Shown: positions 36,218-44,815 of the stretch, piece after piece
Position numbering within the stretch: the stretch's first letter is position 1
How the letters are laid out: each line of letters starts with the position of its first letter
Assembly (NCBI GenBank): GCA_017307375.1
Contig: JAFKFH010000025.1
Coordinates: 1-64,000 of the forward strand
DNA length: 64,000 nt
Origin: Alphaproteobacteria bacterium
GTDB lineage: Bacteria > Pseudomonadota > Alphaproteobacteria > Ferrovibrionales > Ferrovibrionaceae
Reading direction: 5' to 3'
Position numbers and translations under genes: made by a program
The notes under the pieces: generated by a model
The model's database searches: none
Told to the model about the DNA's origin: nothing
The model's input: only the letters and a program-made list of their open reading frames with translations

Positions 36218-38548
36218 ATGACCGGGGCGTGGCGTTGGGTGATCGGGGCGGCGGCGGGCCTGCTGATCGGCATGGCCGCGGCTGTCGCCGCCGATACCCC
36301 CGCCGCCGACGCGCCCGCCCCCGCCCTGCCCGCCGGCATGACCCAGGCCGAATTCGACCGGCTGGCCGATGCGCTGGCCAATGCCGTGGCCGCGCGGCTT
36401 GCGACAGACGCGCCGCAGGCCGCGCCCGCCGTGCCACCGCCCCCGGCGGGCGATGGCGCGGCCGAGGCGGCGGCGCCCAAACGCCGCGGCGCTTTCGCCG
36501 ATGCCGAACAGATCCCGCGGGGCGAAGCGGTGATGCCCAGCATCACCAGCGCGCTGCAAATGCATCGCGGCGAATTGTCGCGGCGGATCGAGGAAATGTG
36601 GGCGGCACTGCCGGGGTTTGGTGCCGATCTGGCCGGCGCGGTCGATCGCATCACGGCGGTTTCGACCACCGGCCGGGCCTTCAGCACCTTGCTGTGGCAG
36701 CTGGCCCTGGCGATGGCCGGCATGGTCGCGATCGGCCATTTCCTGCGCCGCGGCCTGATCACGCTGCGCCACGCCATCCTGCACGACGATGCCAGGCCGG
36801 CTTCCGGGCGGCCCGGCCTGCTGGTGCTGGGATCGCTGCTGATGGTCGATCTCGGCGTCGTCGTCGTTATGGCGGCGGTCGCCTGGGCCATCATCGAAAT
36901 CTGGTTTTCGGGTCGGGCGGTCCAGAACCTGTTCGCCGCCACGGTGCTGACCGGCTTCATCCTGTGGCATGCGGTGCTCGTCCCCTTCCTGGTCTTCATC
37001 CGTCCGGTCGAGCCGGCGGCCCGCCTGCTGCATCTGAACGACCGCCAGGCCGCCGAAGGCTGGATCTATGCCCGCTGGGGCAGCCTTGCGGTGATCGTCC
37101 TGATGGCCAAGACCGAACTGCTGCATCGCGCCGGCCTCAGCCATGCCAACGCCCACTGGCTTGCCCTGGCCGACGGGGTGATCGTCGCGCTGATCCTGCT
37201 GGTCGGCATCCACCGGGCGCGCGAGGAGGTGGCCGACTGGCTGGCGACGACGGCGCTGCGCAACCCCCATGCCCAGCAATTGCGGCTGTTCATGGCGCGC
37301 CGCTGGAACCGCGTCGCCATGGCGGTCGTGGCGCTGGCGCTGGTCACCTGGTCGGTCGGCGTCGTGCTGCGCGACTTCTCGCTGTTTGCCGCGATCACCG
37401 AAAGCTATCTCGTCGTCATCATCGGCGTGATGGCCGACCGCTTCTTCAGCTATCTGTCCGAACAGGTGCTGGGCCCGGCCGAGGCCGAGGACCGGCCGTG
37501 GTGGCAGTCGGCGATGGCACTGACGGCCCAGCGCTGCGGGCGGATCGGGCTCTACGTCGTCGCGGCGGCCCTGCTGGTCCAGATCTGGATCGTCGAAATG
37601 GCCGGGGCCGTCCATGCCGACGACTGGCGCGTGTTCGGTTCGGGCTTCTTCCAGGCCGGCGTCACCCTCTTCGTCGCCTATATCGTCTGGCAGATCATGC
37701 GCCTGTTCCTCGACCGCCACTTCGGCCATGCCGATCAGGACGGCGATGGCCAGGCCGATGTGGCACTGCCCGGCGACATCCCCAAGGTCGCCACCCGCCT
37801 GCGCACGATGATGCCGCTGGTCCGCATCGCGGTGTTCGGGGCACTCGGCGTGCTGACCCTGCTGATCGTGCTGACCGAACTCGGCATCAACACCGCGCCG
37901 CTGATCGCGGGCGCCTCGGTGTTCGGCCTGGCGATTTCGTTCGGCAGCCAGGCGCTGGTGCGCGACATCGTCTCCGGCATCTTCTTCATGGCCGACGATG
38001 CCTTCCGCGTCGGCGAGTACATCGACACCGGCAAGCTGAAGGGAACGGTCGAGGGCATGTCGGTGCGCTCGCTCAGGCTGCGCCACCAGAACGGGCAGGT
38101 CCACACCGTGCCGTTCGGCCAGATCCAGTCGGTGACGAACTACAGCCGCGACTGGACCACGGTGAAGTTCAACCTGCGCCTCGCCCGCGACGTCGACCTG
38201 GAACTTGTCCGGCGGACGGTGAAGAAGATCGGCCAGGAAATGCTCGAGGATCCCGAGATCGGCCCCGAAATGATCCTGCCGCTGAAACTGCAGGGCGTGG
38301 CCGACATCGAGCCGGGTGCGGTGCTGATCCGCTGCAAGTTCACGGTCAAGCCGATCAAGCCGACCTACGTGCAGCGCGACGCGCTGAAGCGCATCTACCG
38401 CGCGTTTGCCGAAAAGGGAATCGAATTCGCGTCGCAAAACGTGGTGGTCCAGACCACCTCCGGCGCGCCCGTCGACCCGCAGATCCTGGCCCAGGCCGGT
38501 GCCGCCGCGGCACATGTGACCCTGGGCCCGCCGCGCGCGGCGGAGTGA
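36218..38548 (+). CDS. Large MscS-type mechanosensitive ion channel
   Basis: A 776-residue channel protein, much larger than E. coli MscS (286). A signal peptide (AAGLLIGMAAAVAADT) precedes a periplasmic Pro/Ala-rich domain; then several membrane helices and the C-terminal MscS core. The pore helix and beta domain read GASVFGLAISFGSQALVRDI, then GIFFMADDAFRVGEYID and VRSLRLRHQNGQVHTVPFG. It should act as a hypo-osmotic pressure valve. GGACGGAG lies upstream of ATG 36218. A second large MscS gene is at 46281. Confidence 0.92.
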   Translation: MTGAWRWVIGAAAGLLIGMAAAVAADTPAADAPAPALPAGMTQAEFDRLADALANAVAARLATDAPQAAPAVPPPPAGDGAAEAAAPKRRGAFADAEQIPRGEAVMPSITSALQMHRGELSRRIEEMWAALPGFGADLAGAVDRITAVSTTGRAFSTLLWQLALAMAGMVAIGHFLRRGLITLRHAILHDDARPASGRPGLLVLGSLLMVDLGVVVVMAAVAWAIIEIWFSGRAVQNLFAATVLTGFILWHAVLVPFLVFIRPVEPAARLLHLNDRQAAEGWIYARWGSLAVIVLMAKTELLHRAGLSHANAHWLALADGVIVALILLVGIHRAREEVADWLATTALRNPHAQQLRLFMARRWNRVAMAVVALALVTWSVGVVLRDFSLFAAITESYLVVIIGVMADRFFSYLSEQVLGPAEAEDRPWWQSAMALTAQRCGRIGLYVVAAALLVQIWIVEMAGAVHADDWRVFGSGFFQAGVTLFVAYIVWQIMRLFLDRHFGHADQDGDGQADVALPGDIPKVATRLRTMMPLVRIAVFGALGVLTLLIVLTELGINTAPLIAGASVFGLAISFGSQALVRDIVSGIFFMADDAFRVGEYIDTGKLKGTVEGMSVRSLRLRHQNGQVHTVPFGQIQSVTNYSRDWTTVKFNLRLARDVDLELVRRTVKKIGQEMLEDPEIGPEMILPLKLQGVADIEPGAVLIRCKFTVKPIKPTYVQRDALKRIYRAFAEKGIEFASQNVVVQTTSGAPVDPQILAQAGAAAAHVTLGPPRAAE

Positions 38549-38665
38549 CGCTGCACAAAACGCCTATACGGCACGGCTGGCATCGCGAGAATTCAGGACA
38601 ATCGCCCCACGGCGCTGCTACCGTGCCCACCCTTCGAATTCCCTATGTCGATATGGAGAGCCATG

Positions 38666-39739
38666 ATGCCATCCCGGATCACCGTCGAACGCGCGAGCAC
38701 CCTGCGCCCGGTCCCGGCCGCCAAGGATCTGAGCTTCGGCACCCAGTTCAGCGACCACATGTTCATCATGGACTATCATGAGGGCCAGGGCTGGCACGAT
38801 CCGCGCATCGTTCCCTTCGCCGACTTCCACCTGTCGCCGGCGTCCTGCGTGCTGCATTACGGCCAGGCGATCTTCGACGGGCTGAAGGGCTTCCACGGCG
38901 ACGACGGCGTGATCCGGCTGTTTCGGCCGGAAGCCCATATCGCCCGGCTGAACCGCTCGGCCGCGCGGCTGTGCATGCCGGCCCTGGATCCGGACCTGGT
39001 GCTCGACTCGCTGACCCGCCTCGTCGACATCGACCGCCGCTGGGTGCCGACCGAGCGCGGCACGTCGATCTACCTGCGCCCGACCGTGATCGCGACCGAG
39101 AACTTCCTGGGCGTGCGGCCGGCCAAGTCCTACCGCTATTTCGTCATCCTCTCGCCGGTCGGCGCCTACTACGCAGAGGGTAGCGCGCCGGTACGCATCC
39201 TCGCCTCCGAGGACCATACCCGCGCCGTGCGCGGCGGCCTGGGCGCTGCCAAGACCGCGGCGAACTACGCCGCCAGCCTCTATGCGGCCGAACTGGCCCA
39301 CAAGGCCGGTTTCACCCAGGTGCTGTGGCTCGACGGCGTCGAGCATCGTTACCTCGAAGAGGTCGGCACCATGAACATCATGGTCAAGATCGGCGGCAAG
39401 GTGCTGACCCCGCCGCTTTCCGATTCGATCCTGGCCGGCGTCACCCGCGATTCGGTGCTGAGCCTGCTGCGCAGCTGGGGCCTCGACGTCGAGGAACGCC
39501 CGATCGCGATCGACGAGATTCAGGCCGCGGCCCGGAACGGGACGCTGGAGGAAATCTGGGGCACCGGCACCGCCGCCGTCATCTCGCCGGTCGGGGAGAT
39601 CAACTGGCGCGGCGAGGCGCTGATCGCCAATGACGGCAAGGCCGGGCCGATCACCCGCCGCCTCTATGATGCGATCACCTCGATCCAGTACGGGGCGACG
39701 GCGCACAACGACTGGGCGCTGCCGGTCCTGCCGGCCTGA
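38666..39739 (+). CDS. ilvE: Branched-chain amino acid aminotransferase
   Basis: A 357-residue fold-type IV PLP enzyme of the type II BCAT group, which transfers amino groups for Leu, Ile and Val. K196 in GLGAAKTAANYAASL is the PLP lysine. LHYGQAIFDGLKGF, EEVGTMNIMV and the TGTAAVISPVG phosphate-binding loop are conserved. Two ATGs (38663, 38666) follow GGAGAG at 38655-38660; 38666 has better spacing. The downstream DoeB-like gene is 29 bases away and may be co-transcribed. Confidence 0.93.
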   Translation: MPSRITVERASTLRPVPAAKDLSFGTQFSDHMFIMDYHEGQGWHDPRIVPFADFHLSPASCVLHYGQAIFDGLKGFHGDDGVIRLFRPEAHIARLNRSAARLCMPALDPDLVLDSLTRLVDIDRRWVPTERGTSIYLRPTVIATENFLGVRPAKSYRYFVILSPVGAYYAEGSAPVRILASEDHTRAVRGGLGAAKTAANYAASLYAAELAHKAGFTQVLWLDGVEHRYLEEVGTMNIMVKIGGKVLTPPLSDSILAGVTRDSVLSLLRSWGLDVEERPIAIDEIQAAARNGTLEEIWGTGTAAVISPVGEINWRGEALIANDGKAGPITRRLYDAITSIQYGATAHNDWALPVLPA

Positions 39740-39768
39740 TCGCGCCAGACAGCTTGCAAAGGTATCCG

Positions 39769-40776
39769 ATGGACAAGCCGGCTTCCCTGATCACGACCGA
39801 CGTCGATTTCGATCGCGACGGCATCCAGACCGGCACGCTGCGCGTGCCCTACTCGCACAACCGCTCGGCCTACGGCCATATCCCGATCCCGCTGATGGTC
39901 GCCCGGAAGGGCGACGGGCCGACCGTACTGCTGACCGGGGCCAATCACGGCGACGAATACGAGGGTCCGGTCGCGCTGATGGACCTGATGCGCGAGATCG
40001 ACCTCGACCGCCTGAACGGCCGCATCATCATCGTGCCGGCCCTGAACTATCCGGCCTATCTGGCCGGGACCCGGGTCTCGCCGATCGACGCCGTCAACCT
40101 GAACCGGGCGTTTCCCGGCGACCGCAACGGCACGCCGACCGAGATGATCGCCCACTACATCGAATCGGTGCTGATGCCGAAGGCCGACTTCGCCTTCGAC
40201 TTCCACGCCGGCGGCTCGTCGCTCGACTATATCCCGACCCTGTTCGCCGACCGCCCGGCCGATCCGGCCAAGGCCGCGCAGATCGAGCGGCTGATCGCCG
40301 CCTTCGGACCGCCGCGCGTCGTCATCATGAACATGCTGGGCGAGGACCGCGTCATCTCGGCCGGCGCGCATCGCCAGGGCACGCTGTTCCTGACCGGCGA
40401 GTTCGGCGGCGGGGCGACGGTGGACCTGGAGGGCCTGGCCTGCGTCCGGCGCGGCATCGCCGGGATCCTCGACGAACTGGGCGTGCTGAAGGCCCGCGAA
40501 CCGCTGGCCCCGGCCCCGGCCCCGCGCCGGCTGGTGGTCCGCGGCGCCGAACATTACCTGTTCGCCCCCTGCGCCGGCATCTTCGAACCGGCGTTCCGCC
40601 TGGGCGACGAAGTGACGGCGGGCCAGATCGCCGGGTACATCCACGATCCGGTGATGCCCTGGAAGGAAAAGCTGCCGCTCTACTTCAAGGGCGCGGGGCT
40701 AGCCGTCTGTATCCGGACCTTTGCCCTGGTGCAGCCCGGCGACTGCCTCGGCCATCTGGCCGGCGACGAGGCCTGA
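39769..40776 (+). CDS. DoeB-like N-acyl-diaminobutyrate deacylase (AstE/AspA family)
   Basis: A 335-residue zinc deacylase of the succinylglutamate desuccinylase/aspartoacylase family. H60-x-x-E63 (GANHGDEYEG) and H146 (FDFHAGGSS) are zinc ligands. SAYGHIPIPLMV, ALNYPAYLAGTR and VNLNRAFPGD closely match DoeB, which removes acetyl from N2-acetyl-diaminobutyrate in ectoine breakdown. No doeA, doeC or doeD gene is in the window. ATG 39769 has AAAGG upstream. The last 78 bases overlap the end of the convergent YmdB gene. Confidence 0.85.
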   Translation: MDKPASLITTDVDFDRDGIQTGTLRVPYSHNRSAYGHIPIPLMVARKGDGPTVLLTGANHGDEYEGPVALMDLMREIDLDRLNGRIIIVPALNYPAYLAGTRVSPIDAVNLNRAFPGDRNGTPTEMIAHYIESVLMPKADFAFDFHAGGSSLDYIPTLFADRPADPAKAAQIERLIAAFGPPRVVIMNMLGEDRVISAGAHRQGTLFLTGEFGGGATVDLEGLACVRRGIAGILDELGVLKAREPLAPAPAPRRLVVRGAEHYLFAPCAGIFEPAFRLGDEVTAGQIAGYIHDPVMPWKEKLPLYFKGAGLAVCIRTFALVQPGDCLGHLAGDEA

Positions 40777-41607
40777 CGGCCCGGGCGGCAGCGGCGCCGG
40801 ACCCGACGGGGCCAGCCTGCCGCCCAGCCTGACGGCCACGACCCGGACGGCAAGACCGGTGGCATCGTCGGTCTCGACATAGACGCCGCACAACGTCGCC
40901 TCGCCCCCCGCCGGCTCGAACCGCCGGCCGGGACGCTTGGTGACGAAGCGGCGCACCGGCTCGTCCTTCACGAAGCCGATCACCGAATCATAGTCGCCGG
41001 TCATGCCGAGATCGGTCTGGTAGGCGCTGCCGCCCGGCAGGATCTGGGCATCGGCGGTCGGGACATGCGAATGGGTGCCGCAGACCAGCGAGACCCGCCC
41101 GTCGGCAAAATGGCCCATCGCCATCTTCTCCGACGTCGCCTCGCCGTGGATGTCGAGGATGATGGCGCCGACACCGCCCTGGCCCAGCCGGTGGTGGTCG
41201 AGCGCCTCGGCCACCGCGGCGAAGGGATCGTCGAGGGCATCCATGAACACCCGCCCCATCACCTGGATGACCGCGACCTGGCCGCCGGTCGCGGCGTGGA
41301 ACAGGCCGTGGCCGCGACCGGGCGCGCCGGCCGGATAATTCATCGGCCGCAGCAGCCTCGGCTCGTCGGCAATATAGGCCGCGGTATCCTTCTGGTCCCA
41401 GACATGGTTGCCGGTCACGATGACGTCGACGCCCGCGGCGAAGAAGTCGCGGCAGATGCCGCCGGTGATGCCGAAACCACCGGCCGCGTTCTCGCCGTTG
41501 ACGACGACGAAATCGAGCGCCCAGGCCGCGCGCAGGGCGGGAATGTGATCCAGCACGGCCTGCCGGCCGGAACGGCCGACGACATCGCCGCAGTAAAGCA
41601 GACGCAT
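40699..41607 (-). CDS. YmdB-family metallophosphatase
   Basis: A 302-residue calcineurin-like phosphatase of the YmdB (TIGR00282) family, which hydrolyses cyclic nucleotides in Bacillus. YCGDVVGRSGRQ, VVNGENAAGGFGI, IVTGNHVWDQ, LDIHGEATSEK and GTHSHVPTAD hold the metal ligands. The C-terminal 35 residues extend beyond the family core and overlap the convergent deacylase gene. ATG 41607 overlaps the cyclo-ligase stop by one base, so the two are co-expressed, together with 6S RNA upstream. Confidence 0.9.
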   Translation of the reverse strand: MRLLYCGDVVGRSGRQAVLDHIPALRAAWALDFVVVNGENAAGGFGITGGICRDFFAAGVDVIVTGNHVWDQKDTAAYIADEPRLLRPMNYPAGAPGRGHGLFHAATGGQVAVIQVMGRVFMDALDDPFAAVAEALDHHRLGQGGVGAIILDIHGEATSEKMAMGHFADGRVSLVCGTHSHVPTADAQILPGGSAYQTDLGMTGDYDSVIGFVKDEPVRRFVTKRPGRRFEPAGGEATLCGVYVETDDATGLAVRVVAVRLGGRLAPSGPAPLPPGPSGLVAGQMAEAVAGLHQGKGPDTDG

Positions 41608-42173
41608 CAGGTGATTCTCCAGGCGGCCCGCTCGGTCGCGACGGCGTCGAGCGGTTGGTCGGTCGGTTCGATCGGCAGGTCGTCGACCTGCTGGGCGGCA
41701 TAGGCCAGCCCGACGGCCAGGCCCGCCCCGGACGCCCGCCAGCCGGCGAGCGTGCGGTCGTAATAGCCGCCACCATAGCCCAGCCGGTGCCCGCGTGCAT
41801 CGAAGGCGAGAAGCGGTACCAGGATCACGCCGGGGCAGGTTTCCGGGGCCGCCGCATCGGGGGCGGGAATACCGAACCGCCCGGCCGGCGGCAGGGTCGC
41901 CCCGTCCCAGCGGCGGAAGACCAGCGGCGCGGCCTTGGCAGCAACGACCGGCAGGGCGAGGCCATGGCCGCGCGCGGCCAGCGCCTGCATCAGCGGCCGC
42001 GGATCGATCTCGCCCTGCGTCGGCCAATAGCCGGCAATGACGGCGTCGGGCGCGAGGGAGAAGCGGGCGAGGAAGTACCGCGACAGTGCCAGCGCGGCAC
42101 CGGTCGGGTCGACCCGGGCTGCCGTATCGCGCGTGGCGCGCGCCTGCCGGCGCAAGGTGTCCTTCCCGTTCAA
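41607..42173 (-). CDS. 5-formyltetrahydrofolate cyclo-ligase
   Basis: A 188-residue ATP-dependent enzyme that turns 5-formyl-THF into methenyl-THF (FAU1/YgfA family). ILVPLLAFDARGHRLGYGGG followed by YYDRTLAG is the diagnostic C-terminal motif. E. coli ygfA lies just downstream of the 6S RNA gene and is co-transcribed with it; the same order is seen here, with the 6S-like RNA at 42257-42422 directly upstream on the same strand. Confidence 0.93.
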   Translation of the reverse strand: MNGKDTLRRQARATRDTAARVDPTGAALALSRYFLARFSLAPDAVIAGYWPTQGEIDPRPLMQALAARGHGLALPVVAAKAAPLVFRRWDGATLPPAGRFGIPAPDAAAPETCPGVILVPLLAFDARGHRLGYGGGYYDRTLAGWRASGAGLAVGLAYAAQQVDDLPIEPTDQPLDAVATERAAWRIT

Positions 42174-42256
42174 TCCACGCTCCGCCGGCGGCTCACGGTA
42201 GGGTTGCCGCAGGAGGCAGGCGACTTCCGAAGGCAGGATGCGAGGGAAAGGAAAGT

Positions 42257-42422
42257 GGACGGGGCCGCCATGGCCGTCGGCAGAAACCGATCCTCCATAG
42301 GCCTGGTTGTACCAGGTGGGCGCCGCGTGCCGAGACCAGGGCCCCGGTAGAGACAGCTCCCAAGAGAGTCAGCATTGGCCCCGGGGATGCGAACGCCAGA
42401 CGCACCGGGCAGCGACCCGTCC
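42257..42422 (-). ncRNA. ssrS: 6S RNA
   Basis: About 166 nt on the minus strand between zapA and the cyclo-ligase gene, the standard 6S location. The ends pair perfectly (GGACGGG at the 5' end with CCCGTCC at the 3' end). Inside, GTTCGCA, CCCCGGGGCC, TCGGCACGC and GCGCCCACCTGGT then ACCAGG match the closing-stem and central-bubble elements of alphaproteobacterial 6S RNA. 6S RNA mimics an open promoter and binds sigma70-RNA polymerase in stationary phase. The ends are inferred from pairing and the promoter position, not measured. Confidence 0.85.
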
Positions 42423-42428
42423 ACCGCT

Positions 42429-42458
42429 ATATCTAAGTCTCTTCGACCTCGGCGGCAA
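42429..42458 (-). promoter_or_regulatory. Promoter of the 6S RNA gene, inside zapA
   Basis: On the minus strand, TTGCCG (42458-42453), a 17-base spacer and TAGATA (42435-42430), placing the RNA start at about 42422. The elements lie in the last codons and stop region of zapA. Confidence 0.55.
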
Positions 42459-42768
42459 GGGTCTCGATCCGTGCCGCCGTGCCGTTCAGCCGGTCGGCGG
42501 TACCGTCCAGCCGCGAGACCTGCTCCTTCAGCCGCGACATCTCAGCGCGCAGCTGGTCGACCTCCTCATAGGCGACCGACAGGTCGTCGGCGACCATCAG
42601 CGCGGCCAGCAGCAGCGAGCGGCTTTCGGCGAGCGGGCCGAGCTTGGCGACCAGTTCCCGCAGCCGCTTGTCGACGAATTCGGCGAGATAGAGGATATGC
42701 TGTTCCTCGCCATCGTCGCAGCCGACCGCATAGTCGCGGCCGTTGACCTTGACCGTTACCTGACCCAT
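42433..42768 (-). CDS. zapA: Cell division protein ZapA
   Basis: A 111-residue FtsZ-ring-associated protein. MGQVTVKVNGRDYAVGCDDG and EEQHILYLAEFVDKRLREL are the globular domain; the C-terminal half is a coiled coil (VDQLRAEMSRLKEQVSRLDG). It bundles FtsZ filaments. It sits 25 bases after a coiled-coil gene on the same strand. The 3' end contains the 6S RNA promoter. Confidence 0.93.
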   Translation of the reverse strand: MGQVTVKVNGRDYAVGCDDGEEQHILYLAEFVDKRLRELVAKLGPLAESRSLLLAALMVADDLSVAYEEVDQLRAEMSRLKEQVSRLDGTADRLNGTAARIETLAAEVEET

Positions 42769-42793
42769 CGCGCCCTCCCTGCCGGCCTCAGGC

Positions 42794-43471
42794 TCACGCC
42801 GCGCCGGCCATCAGCTGTTCGACCTGCGCCAGCGCACCATCGAGCCGGCGCGACACCGTCTCGGCCGCATCGCGCAGCCGGCCATGCTCGCCTTCCAGCT
42901 GGTTCAGGCGAGTCTTCAGCGTATCGCGCTCGCCCTCGCTGGCGGCGAGGCGGAAGCGCAGCGAATCCCGCTCCTGCTCGCGCGCGGTCAGGGTCTGGCG
43001 GATCGCATCGCGCTCGGCCGCCATCCTTGCCACCTCGGCCTGGGCCTCGGCGATCCTGGCTTCTGCAGCCGCATCCGCCGACGCGGCGGCCTCGGCGCCG
43101 GCATTGCTGGCAGCGTCCAGCGCCGTCCGCACCTCGGCCAGGGCGACCGAAAGCTCGGCCGCCTCGGCGCGCGCCGCGGCGAGTTCTGCCTCGAGTTTCT
43201 CGGCGAGGCCGAGCGCCGTGGCCGCCTCGGACTTGGCAGCCTCGGCCCCTTCCTCGGCCTGGGCGAGCTGCTCCTTCAGCGTCTTCACGTCGGCCACGCC
43301 GCGGGCCATGCCCAGCGCGGTGGCCGCCAATTCACTCTTCAGCGCTTCGACTTCATCTGCCGAGCGCCCGTCGCGCTCGCGCATTGCCGTCTCCAGCCGG
43401 GACAGTGCCTCGGCAAGGCGCTGTTCGGCGGTTTCAAGCGCCTGGGCGATACCGCCCGTATCCGTCGTCAT
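42794..43471 (-). CDS. Long coiled-coil protein next to zapA
   Basis: A 225-residue Ala/Glu/Arg-rich protein that is almost all heptad repeat (for example ALETAEQRLAEALSRLETAM, EAEVARMAAERDAIR-like segments, LKTRLNQLEGEHGRLRDAAE). No signal peptide or membrane helix. MTTDTGG at 43471 is the likely start. Alphaproteobacteria often carry a small coiled-coil gene before zapA; this one is longer. A division-related role is inferred from position only. Confidence 0.78.
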   Translation of the reverse strand: MTTDTGGIAQALETAEQRLAEALSRLETAMRERDGRSADEVEALKSELAATALGMARGVADVKTLKEQLAQAEEGAEAAKSEAATALGLAEKLEAELAAARAEAAELSVALAEVRTALDAASNAGAEAAASADAAAEARIAEAQAEVARMAAERDAIRQTLTAREQERDSLRFRLAASEGERDTLKTRLNQLEGEHGRLRDAAETVSRRLDGALAQVEQLMAGAA

Positions 43472-43554
43472 CAGCCAAAAACCTCCGCAATACGGCGAAT
43501 CGCGGCACAATAGGCGGGTGCCGGAGTCGGCGTCAATCTCGCGAGGACCAGGCC

Positions 43555-43974
43555 ATGCCGCTGCGCCATGCCCTTTCCGCCCTGATCCTGGCCGGCCTTG
43601 CCGCCGGCTGCGCGCCGCCGGCCCCGGATTGCGCGGCCCTGGGCGGCGGCCAGCCGATGCTGGTGGCCGAACTGCTGTACGGGAGAAACCAGGGCAGCAC
43701 GTTGCGCGTCACCGACGCCGAATGGCAGGTTTATGTGGCCGAGGAGCTGACGCCACGTTTCCCAGACGGGCTGACCGTCGTGGATGCCGTCGGCCAATGG
43801 CAGGATGCCGGGGGCCGCGGGCTGGTCCGCGAACCTTCCAAGCTGGTCCTGATCGCCACAACTCCGGGACCGGCGACCGACGCAAAGCTGACAGCGGCGA
43901 TCACAACCTACAAGGCCCGCTTTGCCCAGGATGCCGTCGGACAGATCCGTCGCCCGGCCTGCGTCGCCTTCTGA
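43555..43974 (+). CDS. DUF3574 lipoprotein
   Basis: A 139-residue predicted lipoprotein: signal peptide with lipobox LAAGC at residue about 19. The DUF3574 core is clear (ELTPRFPDGLTVVDAVGQWQ, REPSKLVLIATTP). GAGGACCAGG precedes ATG 43555. The function of the family is unknown. It is divergent from the zapA-linked coiled-coil gene and convergent with the helical protein at 43977, two bases away. Confidence 0.82.
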   Translation: MPLRHALSALILAGLAAGCAPPAPDCAALGGGQPMLVAELLYGRNQGSTLRVTDAEWQVYVAEELTPRFPDGLTVVDAVGQWQDAGGRGLVREPSKLVLIATTPGPATDAKLTAAITTYKARFAQDAVGQIRRPACVAF

Positions 43975-43976
43975 GA

Positions 43977-44663
43977 TCAGGCGATCCGGATCTCGCCGGG
44001 CAGCAGGATCCGTTCGGCGGACTGCGCGAAGCTGTGCCCGATTTCCTGCCAAACCTGCCACGGAGATTGCCCGAGAGCCTGCAATGCGCGGCCGTGACGC
44101 AGGAAAAAACCTGCCGCCGACAGCTGAAAGCCGAGCGACCACATCAGATGGTAGCTGCGCCGTGCGGCTTCGCCATGAACGGCGGCGCGGCGCCGCAGCG
44201 TATCGCGGATGAAGGCCAGCTGGCCCGCCAGTTCGCGCAGCAGAACCTGACAAACCTGGCGCAGGACCGGATCCTCGACCGACTGGTGCAGGGCGCGCAG
44301 GAAGGCGCGCGCGATCAGCGCCTCGCGCCACAGCCGGGCAAGGCCGGCGATCAGGCCCTTGCGGCCCAGCCGGGGGGCGGGTGCCTGGCGATTGCCGCCC
44401 AGCGCCAGCACGGCGCGATCGAGCATGGCGCCGTGGATCAGCCGCTCCTCGCAGGCCAGCGTCAGGGCCGCGCTGAGGCGTGGATCCCCAGTGGCCGCCG
44501 CCGCACGCAGCAACGCGGACGGATCGGCCAGCAGTTCGGAGGCGAGCCGGGCAAGCGAGCGGACGACGGCCGGCGTGGCGGCGGACGGTACGGAAACGCC
44601 GTGCTCCCAGTGAATGGCCGGCACGGCATGATGATTGCGGCGGAAGTGATCGAGCCAATCCAT
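43977..44663 (-). CDS. Helical protein of unknown function
   Basis: A 228-residue all-alpha, Ala/Leu/Arg-rich protein. LTLACEERLIHGAMLDRAVL and LLRELAGQLAFIRDTLRRR carry Glu and His/Gln at spacings that recall ferritin-like helices, but a four-helix metal site cannot be confirmed. No signal peptide. ATG 44663 (MDWLDHF) or GTG 44672 can be the start; neither has a strong Shine-Dalgarno. I do not recognise a named family. Confidence 0.65.
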   Translation of the reverse strand: MDWLDHFRRNHHAVPAIHWEHGVSVPSAATPAVVRSLARLASELLADPSALLRAAAATGDPRLSAALTLACEERLIHGAMLDRAVLALGGNRQAPAPRLGRKGLIAGLARLWREALIARAFLRALHQSVEDPVLRQVCQVLLRELAGQLAFIRDTLRRRAAVHGEAARRSYHLMWSLGFQLSAAGFFLRHGRALQALGQSPWQVWQEIGHSFAQSAERILLPGEIRIA

Positions 44664-44815
44664 TGGAAACACCCGGATACGGAACGCTTACAGTCCGCAA
44701 TCTGCCAGCCAAGCACGGCGCTTCCATGCCCGAATCATGGCGGCGATGGGGTGATTTCCCGAAAACGCGCCCCGGACGACCGCTTCCCGGCTGGTGGCCA
44801 CCGGGCGCCGCCGCC

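Noticed and set aside
36068-38515. Very long minus-strand open frame (815 codons) opposite the first mscS gene
   Set aside because: Composition is His/Gln/Arg/Asp-rich and without domain motifs; the plus strand encodes a clear MscS channel. A GC-rich codon shadow.
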